Assembly (NCBI GenBank): GCA_001643675.2
Contig: LSRY02000011.1
Location: 1,656,501-1,720,500 of the forward strand
DNA length: 64,000 nucleotides
Reading direction: 5' to 3'
From: Monocercomonoides exilis
Lineage: Eukaryota; Preaxostyla; Oxymonadida; Polymastigidae
Shown: positions 24,645-37,229 of the stretch, piece by piece
How positions within the stretch are numbered: position 1 is the first letter of the stretch
Layout of the letters: every line of letters begins with the position of its first letter
Notes under the pieces: model-generated
What the model was told of the DNA's origin: nothing
Database searches by the model: none
The model's input: only the letters and a program-made list of their open reading frames with translations
Translations under genes and position numbers: made by a program

Positions 24645-24680
24645 GTTTTCAATGATGGTAAATTGATCACTTAAAAAAGA
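24645..24680. promoter_or_regulatory. 36-bp divergent (bidirectional) start-to-start spacer
   Basis: Only 36 bp separate the ATG of the EF-hand gene from the ATG of UGGT, so the 5' UTRs and any core promoter must be tiny or overlap coding DNA. It contains ATTGATCA (24662-24669), an 8-mer also present in the other short divergent spacer at 43797-43804. Confidence 0.5.
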
Positions 24681-27600
24681 ATGAAGTGTATTTTTCTATT
24701 TTGTTTGCTGATAGCTTCATTCAGATGCGATGCTAATCGAACTGTAATTGCATCTACAGAAGCACCCTTTTGTGAAATACCTCTTCTTGAAGAAATCAGC
24801 GAAAGCATTGGACATCATAATCCAGATTTATTTCTCTCATATCTGGATAGTATATTCTCAGACGAACTGTTTAAGAAAACAGATGCAGAAGTAATGAATT
24901 ATTCGCTGAAATTTTTGGATTCAGCTTCAAATAAAATTAACAAATCATCTCATTTAATAATCGATATTTCAACGCACGCCTTCGCGCCTCAAGTGGAGTT
25001 TCATCATCAACTTGCAAAACAAACGTTTGTATCATATTATGGACAAAAGAATGTTACTGTATTACCTGACTTTCCTCCACTTTTTGCACAAATATTCCCT
25101 TCATCAATTAAATCTAATGATAATCAAAAAGGATTGAAGCATTCCGATTCGCATCTTGCACCTCCTTTTGATAATTATCTTAACTATCCAGATTCCGTTA
25201 TCGTTACTTCTTTAAATGAAGTCTACGCAACATTAAAGCAGATGACAAAGAATAATGAAATTATAAAAACAGAATCAAAACTTTTACTAAAAAGAGGAAT
25301 TCCACGTTTCCCACTCATAATGCAAAGCGATCACGTAATTCCCGAAGAATATTCAATAAACGCTGATTCGGTTCCAATTATTCATCTGTATTGCTCATTG
25401 ACTGATAGCGCTTCAAATACTTGGATAAAGAAATTAAAAGAATGGCAAACAGAATTTTCAAATGGAACGAATTACATTCCATTTTTGATTGTTATCCGAT
25501 TTAATGAAGCACCAAAACACTCAATTAACGGTAAATGCGCTCCAATGGAAACAGTCGGATTCGGAATGGAATTAACTCCCAATCTTGAAAAGAAAGCAGC
25601 AGAATTTTCTTATACGGAAAACTTCGAAAATGGAGTGATGACAGATAATGGAGAATCAACAGAACTTATTTTCCCTTCGTTCAGGACAAGAACTGCTCCA
25701 ATTTGTGGAATTAACGTTACTAAACTTGCTGTTCTTCATCCTTCTTTGGCTCAACCAAAAAGAGATTGCAAAAAATTTACCAGAAAGCAGTTGCTCCAAT
25801 TTATGGAGAATGAAGAAGAGTCAGAAGAAGATGATGAAGATGAGGACAAAGAAGATGATATTAAAGAGGAAATTGAAGAAGAAGATTCAACTGGAAAGTT
25901 TGTTAAAGCTACACCTCCAAAAAAAGATATTGAAGAATATCAAACATCATCGATTCCTTCTTCAACGGAATTGCAGAGCATGCACATAGAAATTGACCCA
26001 TCATCTCCACTAGCCCAATTAGAGATGGCTCTTCAGTTCCTGGCTTTGAAGAAGCACATACCAATCTCAGAGCTTAAAGATATCGGCGAAAAGACAGTGA
26101 AGCATGTTCTATCAAAAAGAGACTCGCTCGACGAGTTGGCGACCGTGCAGTCGATTTTCCCGATGCTTGCCCCGTCTCTTTCACATATCGAGTTGGAGCG
26201 CTCGTTTTCCAGTCACATTGCACGCACTCGGCAATCACATCCTCCTCAGGCGCCAACGCTTATCATCAACGGCAGAGGAGTGAATATGCAGTCACCATCA
26301 TTGCATTCAGTCGCCTCAGTTGCACAGGAAGAGCTTGCCCATGTCAACAAGCTGCTCGACCTCGGTCTGTCGCGCAAAGTGGCAGTGGAAATCGCCAAAG
26401 CAAGCATTTTTCCTGTTTCTGACTCAGTTTCTACAGAGCTGCGCAGTACTTCCCACGAAAGTTTCCCTCTTCAGACTGTAAGAGTGGCTGTTCATCCACC
26501 AGATGAGGCGCTCTTTCTGAACAACATCGAAACTGACGATCAGTTCAAAGAATGGTCTACAGACACGCGAAATATCGTGCGCTACACTGAAGATGGCATC
26601 GTTCCCATTCGCAGAAACATCATAGAAATCAGTGCTTTCATCGATCTTTCTCGCTCAGAGGCACAGAATGTGCTGTGGTCGATGGTTTCGATGATTGACG
26701 ATGGCTATCCACTCCGCTGTGCTATCGTGCCAGTTATCATATCTTCAGCACACGACACAGCATCCGGTGCATGTTTGCCTCTTGCTCGATGGTGGATCTA
26801 TCATTGCCTGACGTACGGTGCTTATGATGCTGCGAAATTCGCTATTTCGATGTTGGAGAGTGGATATTCCATTACAATGGGCTTCATCAACAAAGAGTTT
26901 TCATCATCGGCACCTCCAAAGCCTGTTAAAAACCGGAATGGAACATTCTACACTCCGCATCGTCTGACGATGGAAGAATGGCATAAAGTTTCAGAGGGAG
27001 GTGATGCACGCGTTGAAGCTATTTTGAAAGCAACAAATTCACTCCTCTCAAAAACACTCCTGCCAGCTCCGTGTATCCTGTTTAATGGCATCGTCTGCCC
27101 ATCAGATGAGCTCTATCTTTCTGTCAATCGCTATCTTATTCCAGAAATTCGCCTGCTGCGCTATCTTATTTCCTCCAACCGTGTTCCCAGCTCTCGTTCA
27201 GTTGATCCACGACTCCCGAAGAATCTTCGCCACTCGGCTGTGATTGATGCATTGTGGAATGCCACTGTCTCAACAAAGTGGCTGGAGAATGCAAGATCGA
27301 TGGGAGTAATTGCACATGCACCAATGTTTGGGAAGAAAGAGAGGGAGGAAGAACGTATGAAGGAGGAAGCAGGTGTATACGACCATGAAAATGCCAAGGA
27401 AAAGAATGAAAGAGAGCGAAGAACAGGAAGGCGTGTTGTCCGATTGAAGGAAGGCACATCCGAATTGGAAGAGCAGATCGAAGGGGCAAAAGGCGAGATG
27501 GTTTACTCTTTTCTCACAGAGCCTGTCTACTCGCCTCAGCCACTGCTGCCTCATCGTCCAACTGTTATCGGGCGATCGAAATATCACCACTTTGCAGAGC

Positions 27601-30600
27601 TGCCAAACGACGACGGTATTTTGACACATTTTGTGGACCCGCGGCTGCTTGTTGAGATGATGGCACAGTCTGCTTTTGCTGTCGCTCCTTCGCGCTATGT
27701 GGTACCATCTGGTGTTGCCTTGTCATCAACTTCGTCAACGATTGAATCTCGCTTGCTTCGCACTCTTTCACCACTCACTCATTTTGTTGTGATTGATCCG
27801 ATGAACGTTAATCATTTGACGGCTGCTCGTGCTGCTGTGAAGGGAATGTCTGCTGGTGTATCAAGAGTGGCATTGCTGTTTTCAACAGATGGCAATGCAA
27901 ATTCAATTAAGAATAAGGGTGATGAAGAATCAGTTAGAATTCCAGCAGAATCGCTTCCTGTTCTGCTGTTGACCACTTTGAAGGTCATTCCGCAAAATCT
28001 GACGCAATCTTTCACTCTATTTGCATTGGACTACTTCCACACACATTCTCCGTCGTATGTCAAGCCAAAATCAGACTCTCCAGCTGCCCCATCTACAGAC
28101 TGGGCAGGAATGAATCTATTGGAAGCAGTGAAAGATTGGGTGATTGAGATGGCAGACAATTACGACACATTCGATCCCAAAGACAAAGCACAGAAACAAA
28201 AGAAGCAGAAAGATGGAGAAAGCACAGAGATGAAGAAACCTGACTGGGCTGAAGACGATTCGTGTGACAATCCAAGCAAAACAGGGAAGAAGTGGGTGTG
28301 CTATTTGATGAATGCCGTGAAGACACTGACAAAAGAAGACGCAACAATCAACGATGATGTTAAGGAAACACTCAGACTGCACAATAGATGGATTAATCTG
28401 CTTGATTTGAAGCAACCCATCCAGGACATCAATCTTAATGAAGGATCGAAGGTATCTCCTTTCAATTCACGTGTGCCTCCAAAAGAAAAGGCAAATGATA
28501 CAAATGCCACAACGTCTGAATCAAATGATACAACCCACAGTGAAGAACACAAAGTGATAACTCCAATTATCATCACGAACGGTCTTATCCGCCCGTTCAT
28601 TGCGACTCATACATCTTCTGATTTAGTCTGCACTGAATATTCTTCAGACACCATGGCACGCATCTCTCCTCATTCATCATTCTTCTTCACTTCCACCTGT
28701 GCAAAGCCTCGTCGCTCAGATGTGGTAACTGACAGGGTGATGAAGGCGATTGAATCTTGGGAACTTATCAAGCGATGGACGCCCTTGTGGATCTCTTTGC
28801 GAAGCATAAAGAGCGAAGTCGTCTCGCAAAGAAGCCTGTCACTTCTTCAGCTTCTTCAGGAAGCAGAATCTCTGAGCACCAACGATAAAACTGCTGCAGA
28901 ACGACTTCACAGCTTCCTTGAAAATGGAATAGTTGATGATGGTGCGTCGTTGATTGCAGTACTATCTCTTTTGCAGGGAATGCACACGTATCAGCATCCT
29001 CGTGTCACACCACTGGAAACACAGTTGTCAGAGCGCTATTCAGACCCTCAGTCAGCTGTGCCCATCCAGGCAAAGCTCAACTCCTCCATCCCATTCCGTT
29101 TCTACCCTCGTTTGAGTGTGTTTGGCTCTTTGGATCCTATCTCTCCAAAGCAGAGATGTTTACCCCAAATAATTCTGTCTTTGAGAAAGATGCTTGGATT
29201 TGATATTAATGGCTCGCTGCTTCTTGTCCCATCTCCGTCCACTCCACGTATGCCTCTGCCTTCTCTTTACAGCTATGCCACTGTTGAGCGGCCTCTCTTT
29301 GACAAAGATGGAAAGCAAGTGAATGGCCGTAAACTTGTATCTCCTTCTATTCCTCCTTCTATTCCTTTCACGCTCACACTTTCTGCTCCATCTTCGTGGG
29401 TTGTTGAAGAAAAGCAGCAGAGTTGCGATGTGAACAGTATTGCATTCCGTCCGAATGCTCAGAGCAAGAGTAAGTTAGCAAAGGGAAATTATGCACAGGC
29501 TGTTTATTCAATTGCTGGCTTTGCAATGGAAGCGAACTTGGTTGATTGGTGGAGACATTCCGTTGACACAACTCCGATTCATCTTCGAACATTATTAGCA
29601 ACCGAAGCAACTTCATCTTCCCAGCAGAATACATCAAATAACACTATATTCAAGCCATCGATGGCTCATCAGTCTACTATCACTGAAACGAGAACAGGAC
29701 TATTCTCTTTTGTGGCTGGCATTGGTGTTCATCTCCTCTCGCTTGCACCAACACTCGAAGGAGCGCTTTATTTGGGATCAGCAAAAGGATACATCACACA
29801 GGCCGAGTCACCTTTTGGTAGCACACTTTATGGTGATCTGTCTATTGCCCATGATTCAGTGTTTCTGCAGGAAAGAGGAATGGATGCGTGGGTGACTGTG
29901 CGAAATTGGGTAGGGTGTCCAGTCATTGCGCACACAAACGTATTCTACTTCCGCAAGAACTTTGCAGAGATTGCATCGGAATGGGAGCAAGATTTCATAC
30001 GGGCACAGAGGCCGAAGACTTTCTGGGACAAAGTGAAAAATGTGATTGTGGGAGAGAAAAAGCCAGAGCACGATATTATGGCAATGACTTCTGATGAATC
30101 GAAACGAAGGATTAAATCAGAAGTGGAAGAGAAGCGCCCAGATGTGTTGAATGTGTTTGTTGCACTAACAGGTGAAGGGACTGATAAACTGGCTGTGCGG
30201 ATGATGAAATCTGTTATTAGCAGCACATCACGCCATGTTGTGTTCTGGTTGGAGCGAAGCATTCTTTCTCAGTCACTTCGCGATGAAGTCACGCATTTTG
30301 TGGAAATAAATAAGAATTGTGAATTCCAATATGTTACGGCCCATTGGAGTTCATGGGATGTTGTTCCAGAAGAAAAGGAAAGGAAAACAAAAGCTGAAAA
30401 GTTGCTTTTCATCGATAAGATGTTTCCTCTATCTGTTGAATCACTCGTTATATTGCATCCCTCTGTTGTTGTTAATGACGATCTTTCGAAGCTTTCGCTA
30501 TCAATTGGACCAAATCATTCAATTGCTGCTGTTCCATACTGCACCGATAAGTCATCAACTGTAAAGTTGAGATATTGGGAGGTTTGGTTTTAAACATTGT

Positions 30601-31036
30601 TTTATTTAATCAAATATTTTTATTTTTGATATTTTATTTTTGAAAAAAATAGAAAGGCACATGGAAGTCAGACCTGCAAGGGAAGCCATATTTATTCCCA
30701 CATGTAATCTATGTGAACATGACGCAATTCCGAAGCCAGCAGTTTGGGGATACAATCAGAAAGATGTATCGCTCTCTTATCAAAGACAGAAACTCATTGG
30801 GCAACATGGATCAAGACCTTCTCAATGCTGTCCAGACAATTAATCCTGTCTTCGCCCTGCCGCAGAGCTGGCTGTGGGACAAAGAATGGTGCAGCTCAAC
30901 TGGAAAAGAAAGTGCGCATATCACACGCGACATGACCGAGCTGGATGAGTTGGAGAAACAAAATAGAAAGAGTTCTGAGCAGAAAAGGCAGAAAAAGGAT
31001 GATAATGAAAAGAGAGAAACTCAAATCGATCTGTAA
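24681..31036 (+). CDS. UDP-glucose:glycoprotein glucosyltransferase (UGGT), DxD motif missing
   Basis: Two exons, 24681-30581 and 30653-31036; 2094 residues, longer than the usual 1500-1600. UGGT is the ER-lumen folding sensor that reglucosylates misfolded N-glycoproteins. Residues 1-18 form a signal peptide (hydrophobic core LFCLLIASF). The long folding-sensor region carries extra insertions: an acidic run near residue 375, a charged EREEERMKEEAG stretch, and Lys/Asp-rich linkers. The C-terminal GT24 domain is recognisable: RPDVLNVFVALTGEGTDKLA, LLFIDKMFPLSVESLVILHP, LRYWEKGTWKSDLQGKPY, NMDQDLLNAV and LPQSWLWDKEWC. The metal-binding V-D-A-D-Q of active enzymes aligns with L-H-P-S-V (H1926-P1927-S1928), so the catalytic D-x-D is absent. 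The C-terminus ends QIDL, at best a weak KDEL-like signal. Base composition shifts inside the gene near 26050. Confidence 0.9.
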
Positions 31037-31229
31037 GAATTTCTTTGCATTTGCGTATTGCTGAATTATTTAATATTTTGAGTATTTTGTTCATTTCACA
31101 TAAGTTGGTGTGAAGTTTCAAAATCCTGTTTATTTTTTAAATATTTTTTGTAAATGTATAGCTTAAATAAAGAAAAAGGATGACGAAGCATTATTTTATT
31201 TTTCCAAATAAAAAAAAAAAGGCATTTGT

Positions 31230-34200
31230 TCATTTTTTCGTTCTCTTTTTTGAAGTGGAATGTTTCTTTGGTGCTGGTGTGTGTGATGCCTGAATGAGTT
31301 TTCTGTTCTGAATGGCAATCATCTGGTGCATTCTGTGGCGTTGCAGTTCGATTTCGTGTGGAGAAAGACCCAATTCGAGAAGCGTGGCCATGTCAAGGCC
31401 ATCAGAAGGTGAGTGAAATGAAGGACTTGATGAAGAAGCAGAGAAGGGAGAGTAAGAACTGGGTGGAGGCGTGTTAAAGCTTTGTGCGTTTGAATGGGGT
31501 GTGTGCGGTGAGGTGAATGCAGTTGATGTGGAAGCAGAAGATGTTGAAACAGAAGAAGTCCAGGAAGATGAGACAGATGCAGAGGGTGTTGATGCAGATG
31601 AAGGAGAAGAAGATGCATTTGAAGTGGCGGGTGATGGTGTTGACTGTGTGGATATCAGAGTGGTAGATGAAGAAGTTTTGATCGAAGAAGAAGAAAGAGA
31701 CGGAGAAGCAGCAAAGGTGCAGTCAGCGAAGAGTTCTCCAAGTTGCTGATCAGAAAGCAGCATTTCGTCCAAAGCATCGAGATGAAGCGCTGATGAAGAA
31801 TGTGCATCTTCTGAAGTGGTGTTTTGTCCAGTTTCTGTTTGATGTTCCTTTTCTGTGTGACTGTTGATATGCAACTCGTTGTCCAAGTCTTTTGTTATTT
31901 TGCTGATGCTGTTGTTGACATCACTAAGCAGTTCATCTCTCTTCTTCTTCTGAGGCAACTCGTCTGGATTGTCCGTTTCTCTGTCCATTTGCATCATCTC
32001 GTGAGAATCATTGATTGTCAATTGAATCGAATCCTTCATCGTTTGGAAACGTTCGCTCAGTGTATTTTCATGTTCTTCCGACAGAAATGACTGCTTGCCA
32101 TTCGTTGCTTCGTTGTCACGTGTGATTGTGTCCATTTTATCTGTTGGCTGCTCCTCCTTCTTTTCGTCTTTGAGATAGTTTTCATCAATTTTTGGTGTGT
32201 TCGATTTGTTTTCTTGTTGTGCGCTGTTTATGAAAGACTCTGCTTCTTGCAGTTGATGTGACAGATCTGCACTTTTGTCTTCTTGCTGCTGCTGTTGTTG
32301 TAGAAGTCTGTCCATTGATTCTTCGTTCTTTGCTTTCTCCGCTCCAATCTGCCTCAGCTGCTGAAGCCGAGACATCTTGATGAAAGGAGAGAAGTTTGTT
32401 TGAGCATGTATTTGTGGCTTCTTTCCTGGAAAATGCTGGTTCAAATCGCCTTGCGATCCTTCTCCTTTGAATTGAAAGCTATCGTTGAATGTGGAAGAAC
32501 GGGACACATGCGGCAGCGATAGTCTTTCCCTCGGTGGAGTGATGACATTTAAAGGAAATGTTGTGTTTGGTGAGTTGAGCTGCAAAGAGGCAAACGGAGA
32601 TGCTTTTTCACTTTTGCTTCTTTTTTGTGCCATGTTGTCGAGGGTGTACTGATCAGACATCAGAGTTGTTCCATGCGAGCCATCAAAACTGAGATGTGCT
32701 GTGCTTCTTCCGCTTTCCTGCTGCTTCTTCTTCACCCAGCCGAGCATTTTCTGCTCTTCCTCTTCTTTCCGCCTTTCATTCAGCAGAAGCGTAACAATTG
32801 CCTTTGAGCGAGACGCGTAGCTGTTCCCTGAATTGTAGTTCTTCGAACCATTTTGAGAATTTGAGGAAGAAGAGCTCTGAAACGAGGAAGGTGTTCCTGG
32901 CGGCTGCTCGCCAACAACAGTCGGAATGATCACTGCAGGCGATATGAGTGCAGATGCAGATGGTTGTGTCCTGTCAGCTGTGCGAGCAGCTGTTGAGGCA
33001 GAAAGAGAGACAGACGGCGTCTTGCCGATCTTCTTGAAGAAGTGCAGGCACGCCACCAGCTCGTTGAAGGAAGAGTGCTCGCTGTATGGTAGGCCGTACG
33101 TGGCAGTCTCCTTCCACGACTGGACGATGGCTGTGGAATGGACAGCCTTTTTGGAACACATTGTAGCAATGGCTGATTGAGACGATGAAGAAGATGAGGA
33201 GGAATAAGAAGAAGGAGAGCCAAGAGGAAGATCTGAGCATTGGATAGACTGCTTCTTCTTCTTCAGCGGGCGAAAGTTCCAACCAGAGGGAAGGAACCCA
33301 ACAACTCGCCGATAGCCAAAGTAAGGCCTTGTTGCAGAAGGCATCACCGAATAATACGACAGATGAGATAGCGACACGAAAGCAGGCGGCATCAAAAGAG
33401 AAGATCGTGGAGATGGCTGTGGAGAGCGCTGCGGTGTGGACGATGACGAGCCTCGCCAAGATTTGCCTCTTCCTCGGCCTGCCTTTGACTTACCGCTTAA
33501 TGTGTTAGAAGAAGAATCAGAACCAGACTGTGTGAATGAATAAGTTGTGGATAAAGGCGAAGTGCTGATAAAAGAGCTGGAAAAGGAACCAGAAGAAGTT
33601 GGAGACAGAAGAGGAGAGCTCATAAATGACTGGTCAGGTTGTGGTGAAGAGGCAGATGGCTCGTCTATTTCTGGGATGTCTACAAAGACAGGAAAAATAT
33701 TCTTATTTGGATCATCGTGTGGCTCTGTATTGTTATCATCTTCTTCTTCCACGATGAATGGAAGTGAGCTGTCATCTCCTTCTGCTTCATAGTTTGAAGT
33801 TGAATCCAAAGAGAACTGTTCTCCTGTCAAATGATCTTGTGCCTTGTCCATCTGCGACTGTTGCGGCTTCAAATCAGCAAACAGCCTGTTGCTTTCATTG
33901 AGCTCGCTGATCTCCCTCTCCATTTTCAGCTCCTCTTTGCACCGTTCAAGCTCCATCATCCTCCTCTTCTCCTTCTGCGCCTCCTCTCTCCACAGTGCCT
34001 TCTCTCTGAACGAGCGCATCTCCTCTTCTGACAGCATCTCGTGCATCCGGCTGATCCTCAGCTCTCTGGCACCAACTGCGCGGATGTTCGTCTCCCGCGC
34101 ATCGACTGTGAAGTGCATGGCAGAGTCTTCGTGCATAATCTCCAGCAGACGGAGCTTGGCTGGCGAGACATACACACGCCGCCCCATCTGCTCTGCGATG

Positions 34201-36272
34201 CCTTTCAGAAAGATCTCTTTGCCGATTGTGTATGTCTCAATCAGAAACAATGGCACTGATGACGACAGCGTTGAGAAGGGGACGAATGCATCGTATTTTT
34301 GGTCGGATTCTTTCGGCTTCTTTGTGGTTTTTTTGCCAGGCGATGATGCCTGCGATGCTTTGCTTGCCTCGCTGCTTTGGCTGCTGCTTTCTGAGCTGCT
34401 GATGTTTGCTTTGAGTCTTCTGCGGTATCTTTCTTTTCCTGTGTAGCTCTGTGCAGATGGCTTGTAAAATGAGCGTTTCTCTTCATTTGCGAGTTTTGCA
34501 GCGAACGCCTCTTCTTCAGCTCGGATGATGGCAACTGCATCGTTTATCACGCTCTGCTGATCTGGGAATTTGTAGTAGGAATCAGAAAAAGTGGTGTCGA
34601 GATAGAGCTCTGATAAATTTGAAGATGAAAATGATATATGTCATCAATAAGATGAAATTTTTGTGAGATGATGCATCAAAATTAATTGGTAAAAAGGTTT
34701 GATGAAGAAAAATGTGTGAATAAAAATTGATTAAAATCAATGAGCAAACCATCGACAATGTTATCTCCAATTAGCTTTTCAATTTTCAGTCCCATTGTCT
34801 CGTCAAATCTGAAATCCCCTGTGTGGATGACGGTTCGAAATGGATTGAGAGGAAACTTAATCAGAGTAGAAGGAAGATCAACCATGCTTTTTGAAGAGAA
34901 CTTTGAAGTGACAGAAGCATTCTTTTCTTTGTTTTCTTCGTTCATTTGAGCATCTGTGGGCTGCGGAATGGTGAGATGCTGCTCGTCCAAGCGTTTTTGA
35001 AGGGAAGGTGGTGGCGAAAGAGAAAAGAATGGATGGATGGGTGGCCAAGGAAATATACTATCGTTGTTGTTGCTTGATGACGATGTCTCAGATAATGCAG
35101 ATGGTGAATGAGAAGGAGAAGGAGAAGAAGCAGTAGATGTAGTTGCAGAGTGGGACATTGAATGTGTTGATGTATCAATGGGATTAGCAAAAGATGCGAG
35201 TGAAGGTGCAATATAAGTTGCAGTTGATGTTGGAAAAGAAGCTGATAACTTTGATGAATCACTGGATTGGGGAAAAGGTGATTTACTGTCCTCAGCAAAA
35301 GACGTATTATGTTGCACCATCTGAATGCTCTCATCTTGTGAATTTAGCGCAGAGATTTTTGGACTTAAAGGACTTGTAAAACTTTGTTTCATCGTCAGAG
35401 AAGAAGATGCTTGTGGCAAAAAAGAAGAAACAAGGTCAGAAAAAGATTGGAGCGGTGAGGTGAAAGGCGATGATATTGGAGTCAATTCAGATGAGCGAAT
35501 CTCTTGAGTATCCATGCTTGAATCCATCTGATCAACATCACGAAGAAAATGTTGTTCCGATAATGATGGATCAGGTGGAACAGAGGACATAGTCGAGAGT
35601 GAAAAGCCATCTTGAGAAATTTCATCTTTTTCATCACTTAATTGTTTTTCCAAATGATCTCTCGAACATAACGGATCTTGGATTTGAGCAAATGGAGATA
35701 TATCGAACACTTCGAATACAAAAATTGCAGATCCTGGACAATGGTTCGCATCAATAAGAGTTACACGAGCATTTTGTATGTAGCATGGTGTTTCCACTAT
35801 TTGGCATTTTCAAAAAAGGAATAAAACGAAATAAATAACTTTTTCAAACTTGGTAATCCAATAATGCAATCTGGTTTGACTTTCATGTGTTCAATTAGAA
35901 GAGAACGCGTTATTTCCGAGCAATCTAATAATATCATTGCAATATAAAAAGTTGCTAATGCAATAAAACAAAATTTCATAAATTTTCAAACATATTTTTC
36001 CAAAAGTGAATGAACGTGTTAATCCTATAGTGTGGTCTGAGTGGAAATGACTTAAAAAATAAGCGTTGTATTCTTTTCTTTTGTACTGAAATTGGCGTTA
36101 ATTTTAAAAAGTTCATTTTCAAAAAATATGCATTGTACATGTTAAATGATGATAATTTTTTTGTAAATAACAAAGCAAAATTAACCTTAAACCCATCGAC
36201 TAAAAAACTTGTTCCAGGAACTTTGTGTTCCTTGGGAACAAACGAAAAATCCTTTTTTTCAAAAGTTGACAT
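31230..36272 (-). CDS. SNM1/PSO2-type beta-CASP metallo-beta-lactamase nuclease with giant insertions
   Basis: Five exons: 36186-36272, 35992-36085, 35850-35924, 34750-35796 and 31230-34609; 1560 residues. The order of motifs is that of DCLRE1A/Pso2 5'-exonucleases, which repair DNA interstrand crosslinks in the nucleus: KVPGTSFLVDGF; YFLSHFHSDH (H42, H44, D46, H47); IYCSEITRSLL; LIDANHCPGS (H104); VIHTGDFRF (D413); LYLDTTFSDSYYKFP (D439); TYTIGKEIFLKGIA; LPSGWNFRPL; TYGLPYSEHSSFNELV (H946); and IIPTVVG. All metal-ligand motifs are present. Two large low-complexity segments interrupt the fold: about 300 residues between DANH and HTGD, where homologues have about 15, and more within the beta-CASP part. 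A disordered C-terminal tail of several hundred residues follows. The start is the first ATG before the conserved PGT motif. Confidence 0.9.
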
Positions 36273-36484
36273 AAACGAAAAATGATATTGGGTTCTCACT
36301 TTTATAAATCGAAAAGAATGAGCATCATCTATTACAAGCAAATTCGAAAAAATGGTGATAAAATAAAAAATGTTTTAGAAAAACTGATGAAGTGTGCACT
36401 ATGTGAAAATACATAAAAACAGAAACAACAAAAAAATAGACAGATGAGAAAATTGGTCAGTTGCAAATTTAGCTGCAATTAAAC

Positions 36485-36703
36485 TTACTCTATATCGGAT
36501 GTGCGAAGTTCTAGTGTTGATATTTGCCTATCAAGACGTTTCACTCTTGCTTGAAGCGCAGATAATCTTATGTGTGTTGAAGAATTGAATTTGTTGAAGT
36601 ATTCAGTCAATAGCTTCAAAGACTGCATAATCTTTGTAAGGTTTTCTCTTTCATCCCAATCAATCTGTAATTCTTTGTTTGATTGTACTTGGTTATGCGA
36701 CAT
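36485..36703 (-). CDS. BRK1: BRK1/HSPC300, WAVE/SCAR complex subunit
   Basis: A single exon of 72 residues (human 75). IDWDERENLTKIMQSLKLLT, FNKFNSSTHIRLSALQ and VKRLDRQISTLELR match the helical Brick1 pattern, in which family members read QDWANRE, LNSFD and ALERRIEYIEAR. Brk1 is the smallest subunit of the pentameric WAVE regulatory complex, which activates Arp2/3 actin nucleation downstream of Rac. The frame opens on TTG; the ATG at 36703 gives MSHNQVQSNKEL. A GTAAGT overlaps the stop codon, so an extra 3' exon is conceivable but not needed. Confidence 0.88.
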   Translation of the reverse strand: MSHNQVQSNKELQIDWDERENLTKIMQSLKLLTEYFNKFNSSTHIRLSALQARVKRLDRQISTLELRTSDIE

Positions 36704-37229
36704 CCTCAAAAAATTAAAAATTAAGCCAAATGTTTAAAATGAACGTATGTTCACAATATTGAGTTGCAAACAGAAAATAAAAATAATGTAAAAATGAAAA
36801 CGCATAAACGCACAACAAAACAAACTTGCAAACCTAAATTAAAAGAACAGCAAAAACAGATAATCGATCTTTTACCATATTAGTACCTTTTGATCTGTTC
36901 TCAAATAAGATGAAGATATTTGTGTTTATCTAGCGTGGGGAAATGAAGCTTTAAAATGTATTTATTGAAAAATTATTACAAATTCTTGATATCCATTTTT
37001 GAAAAATCTTTTACAATTTATTGAAAAGAAATACAACTTTTAAAAAGCAATCAACTTAAAATAAAATGAAAAATGAAAACTCCTCAATAAACTTAAAGAC
37101 TGAATATATATATTAACTATAATACTCTAATTAAAAAAAAAGTTGAAAATCAAAAAAAAGCAGAACAATATTATTAAAACTGAAATGAAACAATAATACA
37201 TAATGTATAAACTAATATTATTTTATTAA
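36704..37229. other. Intergenic gap, AT-rich
   Basis: A 526-bp interval upstream of BRK1 and downstream of the flavodoxin-like gene. A/T homopolymer-like stretches only; no coding or RNA signature was seen. Confidence 0.4.

Noticed and set aside
24420-24660. Direct join of EF-hand gene exons 1 and 3 using donor GTGATG
   Set aside because: It keeps frame but drops the conserved F-S-x-x-E-L segment; the 20-nt microexon with stronger GTGTG donors explains it better.
36470-36490. GTAAGT...TTGCAG just at the BRK1 stop, suggesting a 16-nt intron
   Set aside because: Too short for a spliceosomal intron, and the protein already has the full family length.
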